A DNA stretch of 64,000 nt from Girardinichthys multiradiatus (lineage: Eukaryota > Chordata > Actinopteri > Cyprinodontiformes > Goodeidae), in contig NC_061815.1 of the NCBI RefSeq assembly GCF_021462225.1, positions 47,095,873-47,159,872 on the forward strand. The letters are read 5' to 3'. The notes beneath the pieces were generated by a model. That model searched no databases and was not told where the DNA came from. It saw nothing but the letters and a program-made list of their open reading frames with translations. Positions within the stretch are counted from its first letter, which is position 1, and each line of letters begins with the position of its first letter. This document shows positions 36,001 to 48,000 of the stretch, one piece after another. The position numbers and the translations under genes were made by a program.

Positions 36001-39000
36001 GTTTGGCTAGTTTGTTTATGTAAAATGACCAGAAGTGCATCTTCCTTACAAATGTGGCACAATTTTTAAAGACAATAAACAAGCTTCCCAGTGATTTATG
36101 ATGTGTTTCCAAAAGCAATGATCCAATATGATTTATATTTGTCAGGACTGTAAACTGTAACTACAACAGAAACACACCAAAAAGAAGGAAAAATTCAAGG
36201 AACATAGTGCATACAACTTTTACAGAGCAGTTAGTGCTCTTTAAGGTGACATTTAAAGTCTTTTTTTACCCTGGAAATTGTTTTTTGCAAAACGTTTATT
36301 TCAGGGGTCTTAATAGGCCAATTTTCATTTTCACAAAACCTTATCTCTGGTGTCAACAGGCATTGTAGAAATACTTTAGACAAACTGCTTATTTTATACT
36401 AAAGTGCATTTTTAGGTGTACTTTAAGTGGGCAATTTTTCTTTACCAGGAATCTCCACTTGCAGCAGTGACAGGATCTTGAGGATGAAAATGGGGATCCA
36501 GCAGAGGGAATCAGTGATGACGATAGAGAAGAACCGCTTGGCAATGGTCACCTCTTTTTTGATGTGGTTGCTGTACTTGGTAGTTTGAGTCCCTGTTCTC
36601 TGGATGTTATAGAACATGCTTGCATAAGAGAAGACTATTATGAGGAAAGCCACCAAGTTGAGACCTGTTGAGAGAGTATTGATTTTAAAACAACTTTAAG
36701 AGCTTCTACAAGGTTCCTTAACATTTTACGTGTCAAAGTTAACTTTTAGACTCAAATTTGCAGGGTTCTTAAACTTTATGTAGCACATTTTGAAGTATAA
36801 CTGCAAAAGTTTACTATATATTTGAATCACATATTTCTACTGTGGTCAGGCATTAAATACTGTGTGTAGAACTTGACTTACTGACTGCAATGAGGAAGGA
36901 AGGAAGGAAGGATGGAAGGAAGGAAGGAAGGATGGATGGATGGATGGAAATACTGAAATCAAATTCATACTTTTCCAGATTGCATAGGAACTGTGCTTCT
37001 ATTTTTAAAATTAATGATAAACTAAAATAAAAAGATGGATCTGCAAACAGACATGATACACACTATATATCCAGAGTATTTGTCTGTACAAATCCAAAAG
37101 TATATTTCTGTACAATACTTTTACACCTACATGAACTTTGATGACAATCTATAAGGTCCAATTTGTTAATGCACTCACCATTGCCAGCAATACCATCTAA
37201 CCTTTCTGGAAGTAATTGGAATCAGAATTAATTGATTCAGTGATAGGACCCAATACTTTTAGCAATAATGTTTGTTGCATAAAATTGGTAAAAACATGGC
37301 TACACATTAGATAAAAGGGGACATGACATCAATAATCCTCACCAAGAAAGATAACAATAGAGTAAACATGAGCCCAAGGCGTCTCTGGCTGCTCAGAGTG
37401 TAGAGGGAAGCAGACCCCATTGGTGCCATAGAAGTTGCGAAATAAACCCTTGCAGGCCAGAGGTAAAAAGGCAACTATAAATCCAAAGACCCATATCCCG
37501 AGCAGGATACTGAGGGTTCGTCGCGAGCCGGGAGTCAGGTAGTGAAAAGGGTACACAATGCAGATGTACTTCTCCAGGGTGAGATATGTGAGGAGCAGAA
37601 CGGAAACTTCGGTGGACAGCATTGCCAAAGAGCCGATGACCTGACACTGAGTGCTGTCCATCCAGGCTTGAGCATGACGATTGTACTCGCCACGAAACTT
37701 CAGGTCATACGCACCAATCATGAAGAGATAAATACCCATCAGCCCATCCGCACCTGCAAGAAAGAACAACTTCCTTCAGAGGTAAGTCAGATTAAAAACC
37801 ATTAAATCAACCATAGCCTTAATAAGTACAGATAGTATGTAACATTTCAGAGACAGGTCCCTGTTCGGGCGCCACCTTTCGTTGTCCGATGAGCTAACCC
37901 CTCCCTCCTACTTCCCTATTTCTAAGGGGATTGCTCAATCCAGCTCTCCATCCAACGGGTCCGGACTTCCCTAAACCTGAAAGATCTTACTAAGCAGGTT
38001 TACTGAAAGTTCTGTTTAAGCTGGTGTTGGGAAATGACTCGCCTAGCCTCTGACAGCCTTCATACAAAAGTCTCGCCCTTCTTCAACTGGAGGTCTGGGC
38101 GACTGAGTAGCCCACCGCAGTCATCCACACCTTCGACAGTCACTTTTGTTCATGGCTAATCATTCCCTAATTTTACAACTGGCTCTTGGTATACGGGCTA
38201 GGTTAATTTTAGTGGCTCGGCACGAGCCCCAAAGGTGCTGTTTTAACAAACTTGGCTAAGGCAACCTATAAAACCCTCCTAAAAAAATCTTAGAACCAGG
38301 CAACCTGAGTTGAGCTGTTGTCCATTGAGCAAACTGTCAACAACATTAGTATTAATAACTCAGCACACAAGCACATTATCATAGCAAAGAATCAAGGCCT
38401 CCTCTGGTAGAAAGATTGAAGTGTATGCAGTTTACTGGTATCACACAGAGAGCTGGCATTTCGTTAATAGAGGCCTATTCATCTAGGTTTTTATTACCCA
38501 ATCCTGAATTAGACACTGTTTTCTACCTTGTCTACTCTTTTTTGCCCTTGGCAATTCATTACAAAGTTTCGCTGTCATGATCAAAGAACTAATTATCAAT
38601 TCAAAACTTTTATTCCCTAATAAGTTTATAGCTGTCTCATCAGTCAACTTTAAATGTTCAGTTGTACAATAAAAAGAAAACAAACAATGCACCTTAGCCT
38701 GAGCTTCCAATCTACATGTTGAAACATGGTGGTGGCAGCATCATGACTGAGCTTTAGGGATTTGCAAAGGAAATGGGAATAGATTTCAGACTCTAGGTAT
38801 GCAAAGATGTTAAGAGACATAACCCTAAGGATTTGCAGCAATTATTGCAGCAACATGTGATTCTACAAAGCATTAAATCTGAGGGGCTGAATAGAGATGT
38901 ACACCACACTCCACAAGCAGTATTTTAGGTCTATTTATTTCGCTGGGCCAAGAGCGTAATCAATGTGTTATTATCCATAGACCTTATGGATGCAATCATG

Positions 39001-42000
39001 GAGGCCCCAATAAAACACCCCAGGCATTAAATATGGCCATGTTCACTATAGATGGTGAAAAACAGTTTTTCTCTGATTGCCTCAGGAATATTTCTGCAGC
39101 GTATTTTTAAGCTGCTTTTAGTCTTGTTGTGGAGTAATACTGAAAAATGACGTTTTTTTTTGTTTGTTTTTTTTCAGATTCCTCCATGCAGAGTTTCCTC
39201 ATTTCTCCCAGGTCCAAATCCCACATGCTCATCTACTGGTGCAGTGTAGAGACTAATTACTCATATCTGTTGCTCATGTTCCCAGCATAAAGGCATCAAT
39301 CAAACTAAAGTCTGGAGTTTGTAGCCAATTGGAGCTTGCCCTTACAACTTTGACCAAGCCATCCTAACACAAGTATGGTTTTAAACCGAAAAGAATGATA
39401 TTCTGCTGTTTTAAACCGTTCCATTGCAGGCTGTACGTTTTTGCTCACCCCTCCCCTTTGGACAAAAATAATCTGACAAGTCGGTCAATTATTATTATAC
39501 TCTTTTTTTTTTTTTTACTGACAAACTACAAATTAATATGAGAAAGAATTGCTAAATTTTAGCTCCCATCTTTACGTCTGAGTTGGCTCAGTCCAACTCA
39601 CTGAGTTCCACGGTCTAAATTTGAAAATAAAAGTCAGTTGATCTTAGCTTCATCTGTCAGTTAGATAGCAATGAGAATAAAAAGTGAATACAGCTACATC
39701 TGAATCTGCTTTTTAAATGTTACAACAGTGTTGCATCCTCCTCACTCAAACATATAAGCAATATATACAGGCCAAATAGCTTGTCTCATCCGAGCAAAGC
39801 ACCTCTTTTCCTTCCTTCCACTACATCCCCTACACGGCTGGTACCAAATTTTAAGTGGAAGTTCAACAATTGCTTTGTCAAGCCACTCTTTCATGAAGGC
39901 CAGCTTTTAATAATAAGCTGTGGTTCTCTGTAGCTCCTCCAGAGTTTTCATGGGCCTTTTGTCTTCTTCTCTGACTAATGTTCCCCATGCCTGGCATGTT
40001 ATGTTTAGTTGGATGGCCAAGTCTTGGTAGGTTTGCAGTTGGACCACCCTCTTTCCATTTTCAGATGATGAATTCAAAGGAGCTCTGTGAGATGTCCAAA
40101 GCTTGGGATATTAGGATTATAACTTTCTCCCTGACCTGTCTGCTGTCCTCATTTGTCTTGATGATGCTGTAAGGTAACAACCCTGACATTATTTTGTAGA
40201 TGAAGAAAAAGTGTAAAAACAACACAAGGGAATGTTTTCATTAACAAAAAGACTAGAGTCAAAGATTAATGTACTTCAATGGATGAAAATGTCTTTCAAG
40301 TTAACTTTAGATCCAGATTTCAATTCAGATGGCTCAACACTTGAATGAGTTTATACTTTGCTTTTGAACTTAAATCTGTTCCATCACTTTATATGCAGAT
40401 CAGAAACTCTTTGTTGATGTGCCGTGTTGCATACATATATCTATAATCCACTCCTGGTAAAAACATGAAACCTTCTTAAGGCCAGTTTAGTCTTTTTAAG
40501 CCATTTTAAGTTTCAGTTCAGCTCTTCTCAGCCAACAAAAGGAGGAAGTGAAGTCCTGAAGTCCTTCTGATTCTTAAGAAATAAACTTTTACAGGTCAAT
40601 GTTAAAAAGAACAACTAGTTCATAAATGCCTTGGAATAGGACCTCAGTTGACACCTAGCACATTGGATTTGTCATGGGTTAACTATTATTAAACTTTTGG
40701 TCTTTATGAAGAACCTTTATTTATTGTTTTTTTTTCTCTAACCTATTATATCAGAGTTCTTGCTATAATTTCAGTACATTAAAGTAAAATATGTTTTTTT
40801 GGATTGGATTTTTTTGGATGGTTCACACAGTCACACACCACAGCATTGGTGGGTTTGCTCTTTAAGTTCAAATATTTCCAACAAAAACATAAGGAGTCCA
40901 TATCTAATTGCAATTACAAATGGCATTACATTCGTAAATATTGTGATGAAATCTTGTTGAGCTGAGTTGTGAGTTACTGAAACAGAGAGATTTGGTCTTG
41001 GTAAAATAAAGTTTATCTTAAGTATGATGTGTCTACCTGTGACACCGTTCTGGAGAGGGGAATCGTCCAAGCTTCTGCTGGCAACAACTTAATGTTCACC
41101 TTCTACAGATGATCCACATGGTCCTGTCTTTCAGTGTTTAACCCTTTCTCTCTCCTAGACATGGCGATTTACTGAGCTTTTACTGTAACTAATTATATGT
41201 GCTCTCTTTCATACTCTAAACTTGAAAACTGGCTCAGAGTTTCTGTTTTTTCTTCCTAGATGAAACCACTAAAGGAGCTACAACCATTAACATTTACTTT
41301 TCCTTCCCATAGAAAGTACTCCTGGATCAGTGCTTCTGTGTTCTTTTTGTGTCTCTGCTCTGTTCTCTCTAACCTCCAGTCGGTCGTGGCAGATGGCCGC
41401 TCACACTGAGCCTGGTTCTGGTTCTGCTGGAGGTTTCTTCCTGTTAAAAGGGAGTTTTTCCTCTCCGCTGTCGCTACATGCATGCTCAGTATGAGGGATT
41501 GCTGCAAAGTCAACGCCAGTGACTGTCCACTGTCTCTACATGCTCATCCAGGAGGAGGGAATGCTGCAAGTCACTGACTGGATGCAATCTGCTGGGTTTC
41601 CTTAGATAGAAAAACTTTTTATCCAATTTGAATAAAAAGCTAACTCTGACTGAACTGTTCAATTGTTAGGATTAATTGGAATGTATGAACCTGACTGTTG
41701 TGAAGAGCCTTGAGACAACATGTGTTGTGAATTGGTGCTATATAAATAAACTGAAACTATGATGCAGGGAACATTTTTAAGAAACACTGAGATGGGGGCA
41801 TGTTACCTCTGCCTTGCATCATCTCATCTTTTTACAAAACACGTTAACCATCTTGGAACCTTCAGGAACAATATGTTGAGTTTTGAATGTGTTGTCATTT
41901 TCTAATTTTTTTTGTAACAGACTTTAACTAACTGCCATATAGTTGATTGTTTAAGGGCTGCGTGCATTCCATGCACCTGGAAAACATACAAAATTTAACT

Positions 42001-45000
42001 GACAAGTGTGTTGACAGCAAAACTGGACATATATTGATAAGAACTAATGATGTACAACATACTGATGTCCACAAATTTTATCCTATAATTATGTTGCCTT
42101 ATGAACGGCGCCATCTGGATTCTCTCCTTTGCAGCTCCACGGTCTTGCAAGCATAGTTATACCTAAGGATGGGTACCTTTCACATTTGAACCAATACGGT
42201 ACATATACCCTGTACCTGGGAATTGATACCGGTACTTAACAATATCAGTTTTCTGTACTTTTGTGTGTGTTTATGTGGTAATAAATGTTAATTCATTTAA
42301 TAATAAAATCTCAAAAATTTTCAATTTAACATATTTATTTATTAATATATGAACTTCAACTTCAATATATCAAAACAGCTTCCACCTGTTTGTATTGTAA
42401 CATCGCAGTTGTTTCAAACATTTCTTCAACATGAAAACCGTTAACTATTACGCATTGTTTTTTCTTTATAATGCACGAATTAAAACCCAGCCATGTTGCT
42501 GGCTGCAGACAATGAGTCGCTAACGGATGGAGGCGTACTAGCAGTGCTGAATGCAGGAGTTGTAGCCGTAGATCTGAAGCTGACAAAAACTGTGCACTCT
42601 TCAGGCCTGAGAAAAATCTTGCACTTAACCAGGTGCTTCCTCAGATTAGAAGTATTCCTGCCACTGGCTTTGCACTTTGCATCACAAATATTGCAGCCAG
42701 CGTAATCTGCATCACATTTTGAAAAATGGAGCCCTACTTTCGAACGCTTTCTATCTAGCCATGCTTTGTTGACGGTACCAGCGGCTACAGACATCATTAC
42801 GCTCTTGCGCGTGCAATGCTGTGTTCATGTCCGGCATGGAAAATTGCCCCCTCATTCACTCCCTCAGTGTGACAATGATGCGTTTATATCCCAAAATAAG
42901 GTACTGTGTGATTTTACGTGAGTCGGTACTCCATAGTACCGACGGAATTTGGTCCGTACCTATAAAAGTACCAAATGCGGTACCCATCTCTATTTACACC
43001 CCTATAAACATTTTTCTCATTTTGTCATATAACTACAAACGTGAATGTATTTTATTGGGATTTCATGTGACAGACCAACAGTGCATGAGGGTGAAGTAGG
43101 TGGAAAGGTTAATTGTAAATGCTTTTCTATTGTTTTTACAACAAAAAGTCTGAAAAGTAGATAATTATTCATCCCCTTCTACTTTGATGTACCTAAATAA
43201 CTCTGCATAAAACTGCCTTCCTAAGTCATAATTAACACATGGATTCTATTTAAAAGACTTAAGCCATTCTTTCATCAGGACTGGGAATTATTTCTCAGTT
43301 CATCCACCAAAAGACGATTGAAACAATAAATCTGACTAGAGATTTTGATACAAAAAAACTAAACATTTAACAATTTCTCAGTTTTTTTAAACATTGGTGA
43401 AGGCCACTTATTTAATTTTATGAGACTTTTCTTTTGTTGATTTGGTTATATTAATCACCTAACATACTAAGTTTGTTGCATAACACCCTGTTTAAGAGTG
43501 AGATGTTAAAACTGACTGATACAAGGATATATATTTTTTTCATTTTGTGGGTAATATACAACTTAGTTTTTTTTATTACTCCTGTGTCAGCTTTCTCCCC
43601 ATAGCTGTTTTCTCACTCCTCTTCCTTCATGCAATATTAATAAGGTCATGTAAAATTATCAAGCCAAAACGTGGTAGAAAATTGGAACATACGTGCAAAG
43701 GGGGAAAAACATAAAATTTTCATGTGGATAGGAACAGTTTTCACTTACACAGCCTTAGTGGTACATGCCTCCAGAAGTTGCTTAAAATATTTTGTTGATG
43801 TTAAATTAAAAATGATGTTAGCTTGAATCTCTATTTAAATGCATGGTTTGAACATTTTGATGCTCATTGCATTGATAATAATGATAACATTGATTATAAT
43901 TTAACCTTTGTACAGACATAGCTCCACTTAACATCTTAATCACGAGTCCATATTACTTTAGTTGATGAAATTATTGTTTGAGCAATCACTTTCGTCCTTT
44001 AATTATCCTTTTCCATTTAATCATTATAGTGTGTAAAAAGTGCACATTTGTGTTTTTAAGACAGGCAGACAAAGAAATGAGAAGCTAAGATATTGTCATT
44101 CAGACTAAATCATAGGATCAGAACGGTTGCTTTCGAAAGCGGTCCATGAAATCATTCTTCACTGGCCACCTCTGGTTGCCTCAAGGAAATGTGTGCTGTC
44201 ATCATCGGCTTGCATCAAAAGGGCCTTACAAGTAATGATGTTGCTGCTTCTAAGGCTGAAGCCAAATGCTCCATTTAATAAATCATTTAGGACTTCAAGT
44301 TGAGGTCCGGTTGCTGCGTAAACAGCTTCAGGTTGCCAGATGGATGGATCGATCAATGAATCAATCAATCAATCGAGCGGCCGCTTTTGCAACAAACTGA
44401 CCTCTTCCATGCAGGTCCCCAGTGGAACTGGATGGAGGGACACAGCGCGCTAATGTCTCTTTGCTGGCAAACAGACATAACTCTTCAAACTGGATCCAAG
44501 AGTGTCATACGATCATATGCACTAAGTTAAGTAGGAATGAATTGCTGTTTGTGTATCTGGTATTCATTCACGAACGGGAATAATTAAGGTACAAGCGTGG
44601 CTTGACTTTTCTCTCTCAGGTTTACAGAAGCAAACTGTGCTCCAGAGAGTTCCCAGCAGAGACCCTGTCTCTACGATGTCGAGTGGAGAAGTTTTCCCGG
44701 TCTCATGGAAGGACAACAGGACCGCATCACCGTGGTTACAGCTGTAACGTGCAGTTTGGCCGGCTGACAGAATGAGCTGCTGCCCCCCGATACGGAGGTT
44801 AGCTGCAGCTAACCCTTTGTTCACTGTGGATGCTTTCTTCAACTTCGTCGCCCGGAGAACTTTTCCTCAGCACGGTTCATGTAAGAGGTAGTGTTGGGCA
44901 GAGAGAAGTAGTTTACAATGAAATAATCTAAACATTTTTTATTTTATGACGTTTGGTTTTGTTTGTGTTGATACTCAGCTATTTTAGTGCTAGCAAATTA

Positions 45001-48000
45001 TTTGCTCAGCACACGTGCTCAGTTTTGTGTGACAAACTTTATTTAAAGGGTGATTTTAAACATAGAAGATCGGCCATAACGCACCGTCCACACTTATGCA
45101 TTTTAACCCTTTTATTAATGGTATTTTAAATGGTGTTTGTTTGATTCTGATGATAACCTATAAGCTTCTTTTGTTAGCTTTAACCGCTAACAGCTAAGAA
45201 CACGTGCTTGCCTGCTAAAGATCATTTACCCAAAAAGGTTGTTAGTTTTCAATCTAGTGAAATAATATTTCCCTAAATGTTATTTTACTAAACTTGATAA
45301 CTAAGTAACACAATTAAGCCCATTTCTCAAAGATTTGGTTCTTATTCAAAATAATATTTCTTTAAATATTATTTTAATAAATAAAGGCAGCTAATTAAAC
45401 ACTGTTGAGAAATGGTCATCCAGAAGGTTTGTTTTATTCAGCAAATCATTCTTTAAAATATTATTTTATTAAAATAATATTTTATCTGATCTTGCACTGT
45501 GAATGGTTGTCTAAAGGTATACCAATTATTTCCAAGTTCCAAGACTAACTTAACTTCAAGATAATCCTTGGTTCTCAAACATAAATAACAGTGTATGGTA
45601 ATGTTGCATCACTCCTTCAGTCATGGTTTTCAACCATCTTTGATCAACTTGTTTATATTGTACATAGCCCATTAATCTTCCCTATTCTTTAATTCTGCTT
45701 GGTAGCTTAGTTGGATTGTTTTAGCATAGTAAAGAGTTTGTTGATTGAAATATGTTTGACTTAGAGTTGACTTATTTTTGTTAATAAATTCTTGTATTTT
45801 AGGAAATTGTGTGAATTCATTCCATGTGTGTGCAGAGTTTTGCTGTTCAACAATGTCAGAGCTCGTCTCACACCTTTCTATTTTGTCCTAATACCATCGC
45901 CTTAAAGGGCTGGTATTCACAGAACAACCCTTAACAGACCGAAATATTATTTGAGAAAATATTAAAGTATTAATATTAAATATTAAATAATATATGCATA
46001 TCCATAATCACAACACATTCATCCATCCATCCATGTAAATGTTTTAAGAGATCTTTCTTTCTGTTTGTAACATTTAGAAATCAACTCAGTGGCAGTACTC
46101 CAAATCTTATGGTATTTACAGGGGTTGGACAATGAAACTGAAACACCTGGTTTTAGACCACAATAATTTATTAGTATGGTGTAGGGCCTTCTTTTGCGGC
46201 CAATACAGCATCAATTCGTCTTGGGAATGACATATACAAGTCCTGTACAGTTGTCAGAGGGATTTTAAGCCATTCTTCTTTCAGGATAGTGGCCAGGTCA
46301 CTACGTGATACTGGTGGAGGAAAACGTTTCCTGACTCGCTCCTCCAAAACACCCCAAAGTGGCTCAATAATATTTAGATCTGGTGACTGTGCAGGCCATG
46401 GGAGATGTTCAACTTCACTTTCATGTTCATCAAACCAATCTTTCACCAGTCTTGCTGTGTGTATTGGTGCATTGTCATCCTGATACACGGCACCGCCTTC
46501 AGGATACAATGTTTGAACCATTGGATGCACATGGTCCTCAAGAATGGTTTGGTACTCCTTGGCAGTGACGCGCCCATCTAGCACACGTATTGGGCCAAGG
46601 GAATGCCATGATTTGGCAGCCAAAACCATCACTGATCCACCCCCATGCTTCCCTCTGGGCATGCAACAGTCTGGGTGGTATGCTTCTTTGGGGCTTCTCC
46701 ACACTGTAACTCTCCCGGATGTGGGGAAAACAGTAAAGGTGGATTCATCAGCGAACAATACATGTTTCACATTGTCCACAGCCCAAGATTTGCGCTCCTT
46801 GCACCATTGAAACCAACGTTTGACATTGGCATGAGTGAACAAAGGTTTGGCTATAGCAGCCCGGCCGTGTATATTGACCCTGTGGAGCTCCCGACGGACA
46901 GTTCTGGTGGAAACAAGAGAGTTGAGGTGCACATTTAAATCTACCGTGATTTGGGAAGCCGTGGTTATATGTTTTTTGGATACAATCCGGGTTAGCACCC
47001 GAACATCCCTTTCAGACAGCTTCCTTTTGCGTCCACAATTAATCCTGTTGGATGTGGTTCGTCCTTCTTGGTGGTATGCTGACATTACCCTGGATACCGT
47101 GGCTCTTGATACATCACAAAGACTTGCTGTCTTAGTCACAGATGCGCCAGCAAGACGTGCACCAACAATTTGTCCTCTTTTGAACTCTGATATGTCACTC
47201 AGAATGTTGTGTGCATTTCAATATTTTGAGCAAAACTGTGCTCTTACTCTGCTAATTGAACCTTCACACTCTGCTCTTACTGGTGCAATGTGCAATCAAT
47301 GAAGACTGGCTACCAGGCTGGTCCAATTTAGCCATGAAACCTCCCACACTAAAATGACAGGTGTTTCAGTTTCATTGTCCAACCCCTGTACATGACGTTC
47401 AATAACAACAATGGTCGAAGAATTTCCCACAAACTTTAGATATTCTTTTCTTTTTTCTAATCCACTTGAGCTGTCAACTTTTTCCTTGTTATATTTGAAA
47501 TTAGATATGTGAGCGGAGGGTCAGAGAGCCAATATCACTAATGCAGGAAGGCCAGCAAATATGCCACTTTTCTCCAGAAAGTACAAGTATTGGACTTAAA
47601 AGGGTTGTGGCAACGTTATTTTCTCAATGAAGCCCACATCATACGGTGTCAGTCATTTGGAAAAACAACTGGCTTCAGCAAGTAAGAAGAATGTTGACAG
47701 TAAAGCACCCTGAGACAATGCTTTTTTCACCCTGTCTAAGGTAGTGGAATTACTCAATTTTTTTCCTAAAAACACTGCACAGTGCTTTTTCCAGCATGAC
47801 AAAGCACCTTAACAAAAGGAAAAAGTGATAAGTAAGTATCTCAGGGATTCACATTTGAAAACTTTGGCTCCATGACCAAGAAACTTAAATCTGAACCCCA
47901 TCCAGAACCTGTGGTCAATCCTTCAAAAGCAAGTGGACCAAAGAAACAAACACTTCAAGCTATGATATAACAATAATAAGTAACCCTCAGTTAGGAGCCC

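Noticed and set aside
37343..37753. EKY instead of DRY at the end of rxfp1 TM3 as a mutation
   Set aside because: The same replacement is normal for RXFP1/RXFP2 receptors, so it is not damage.
44564..44842. 92-codon minus-strand frame as a gene
   Set aside because: No ATG at its start, an in-frame stop just upstream, no recognisable domain; kept only as part of a CpG-rich block.
45200..45990. Clustered AATAATATTT motifs as a regulatory array or scaffold attachment region
   Set aside because: In DNA this AT-rich such motifs arise easily; spacing is irregular and there is no supporting feature.
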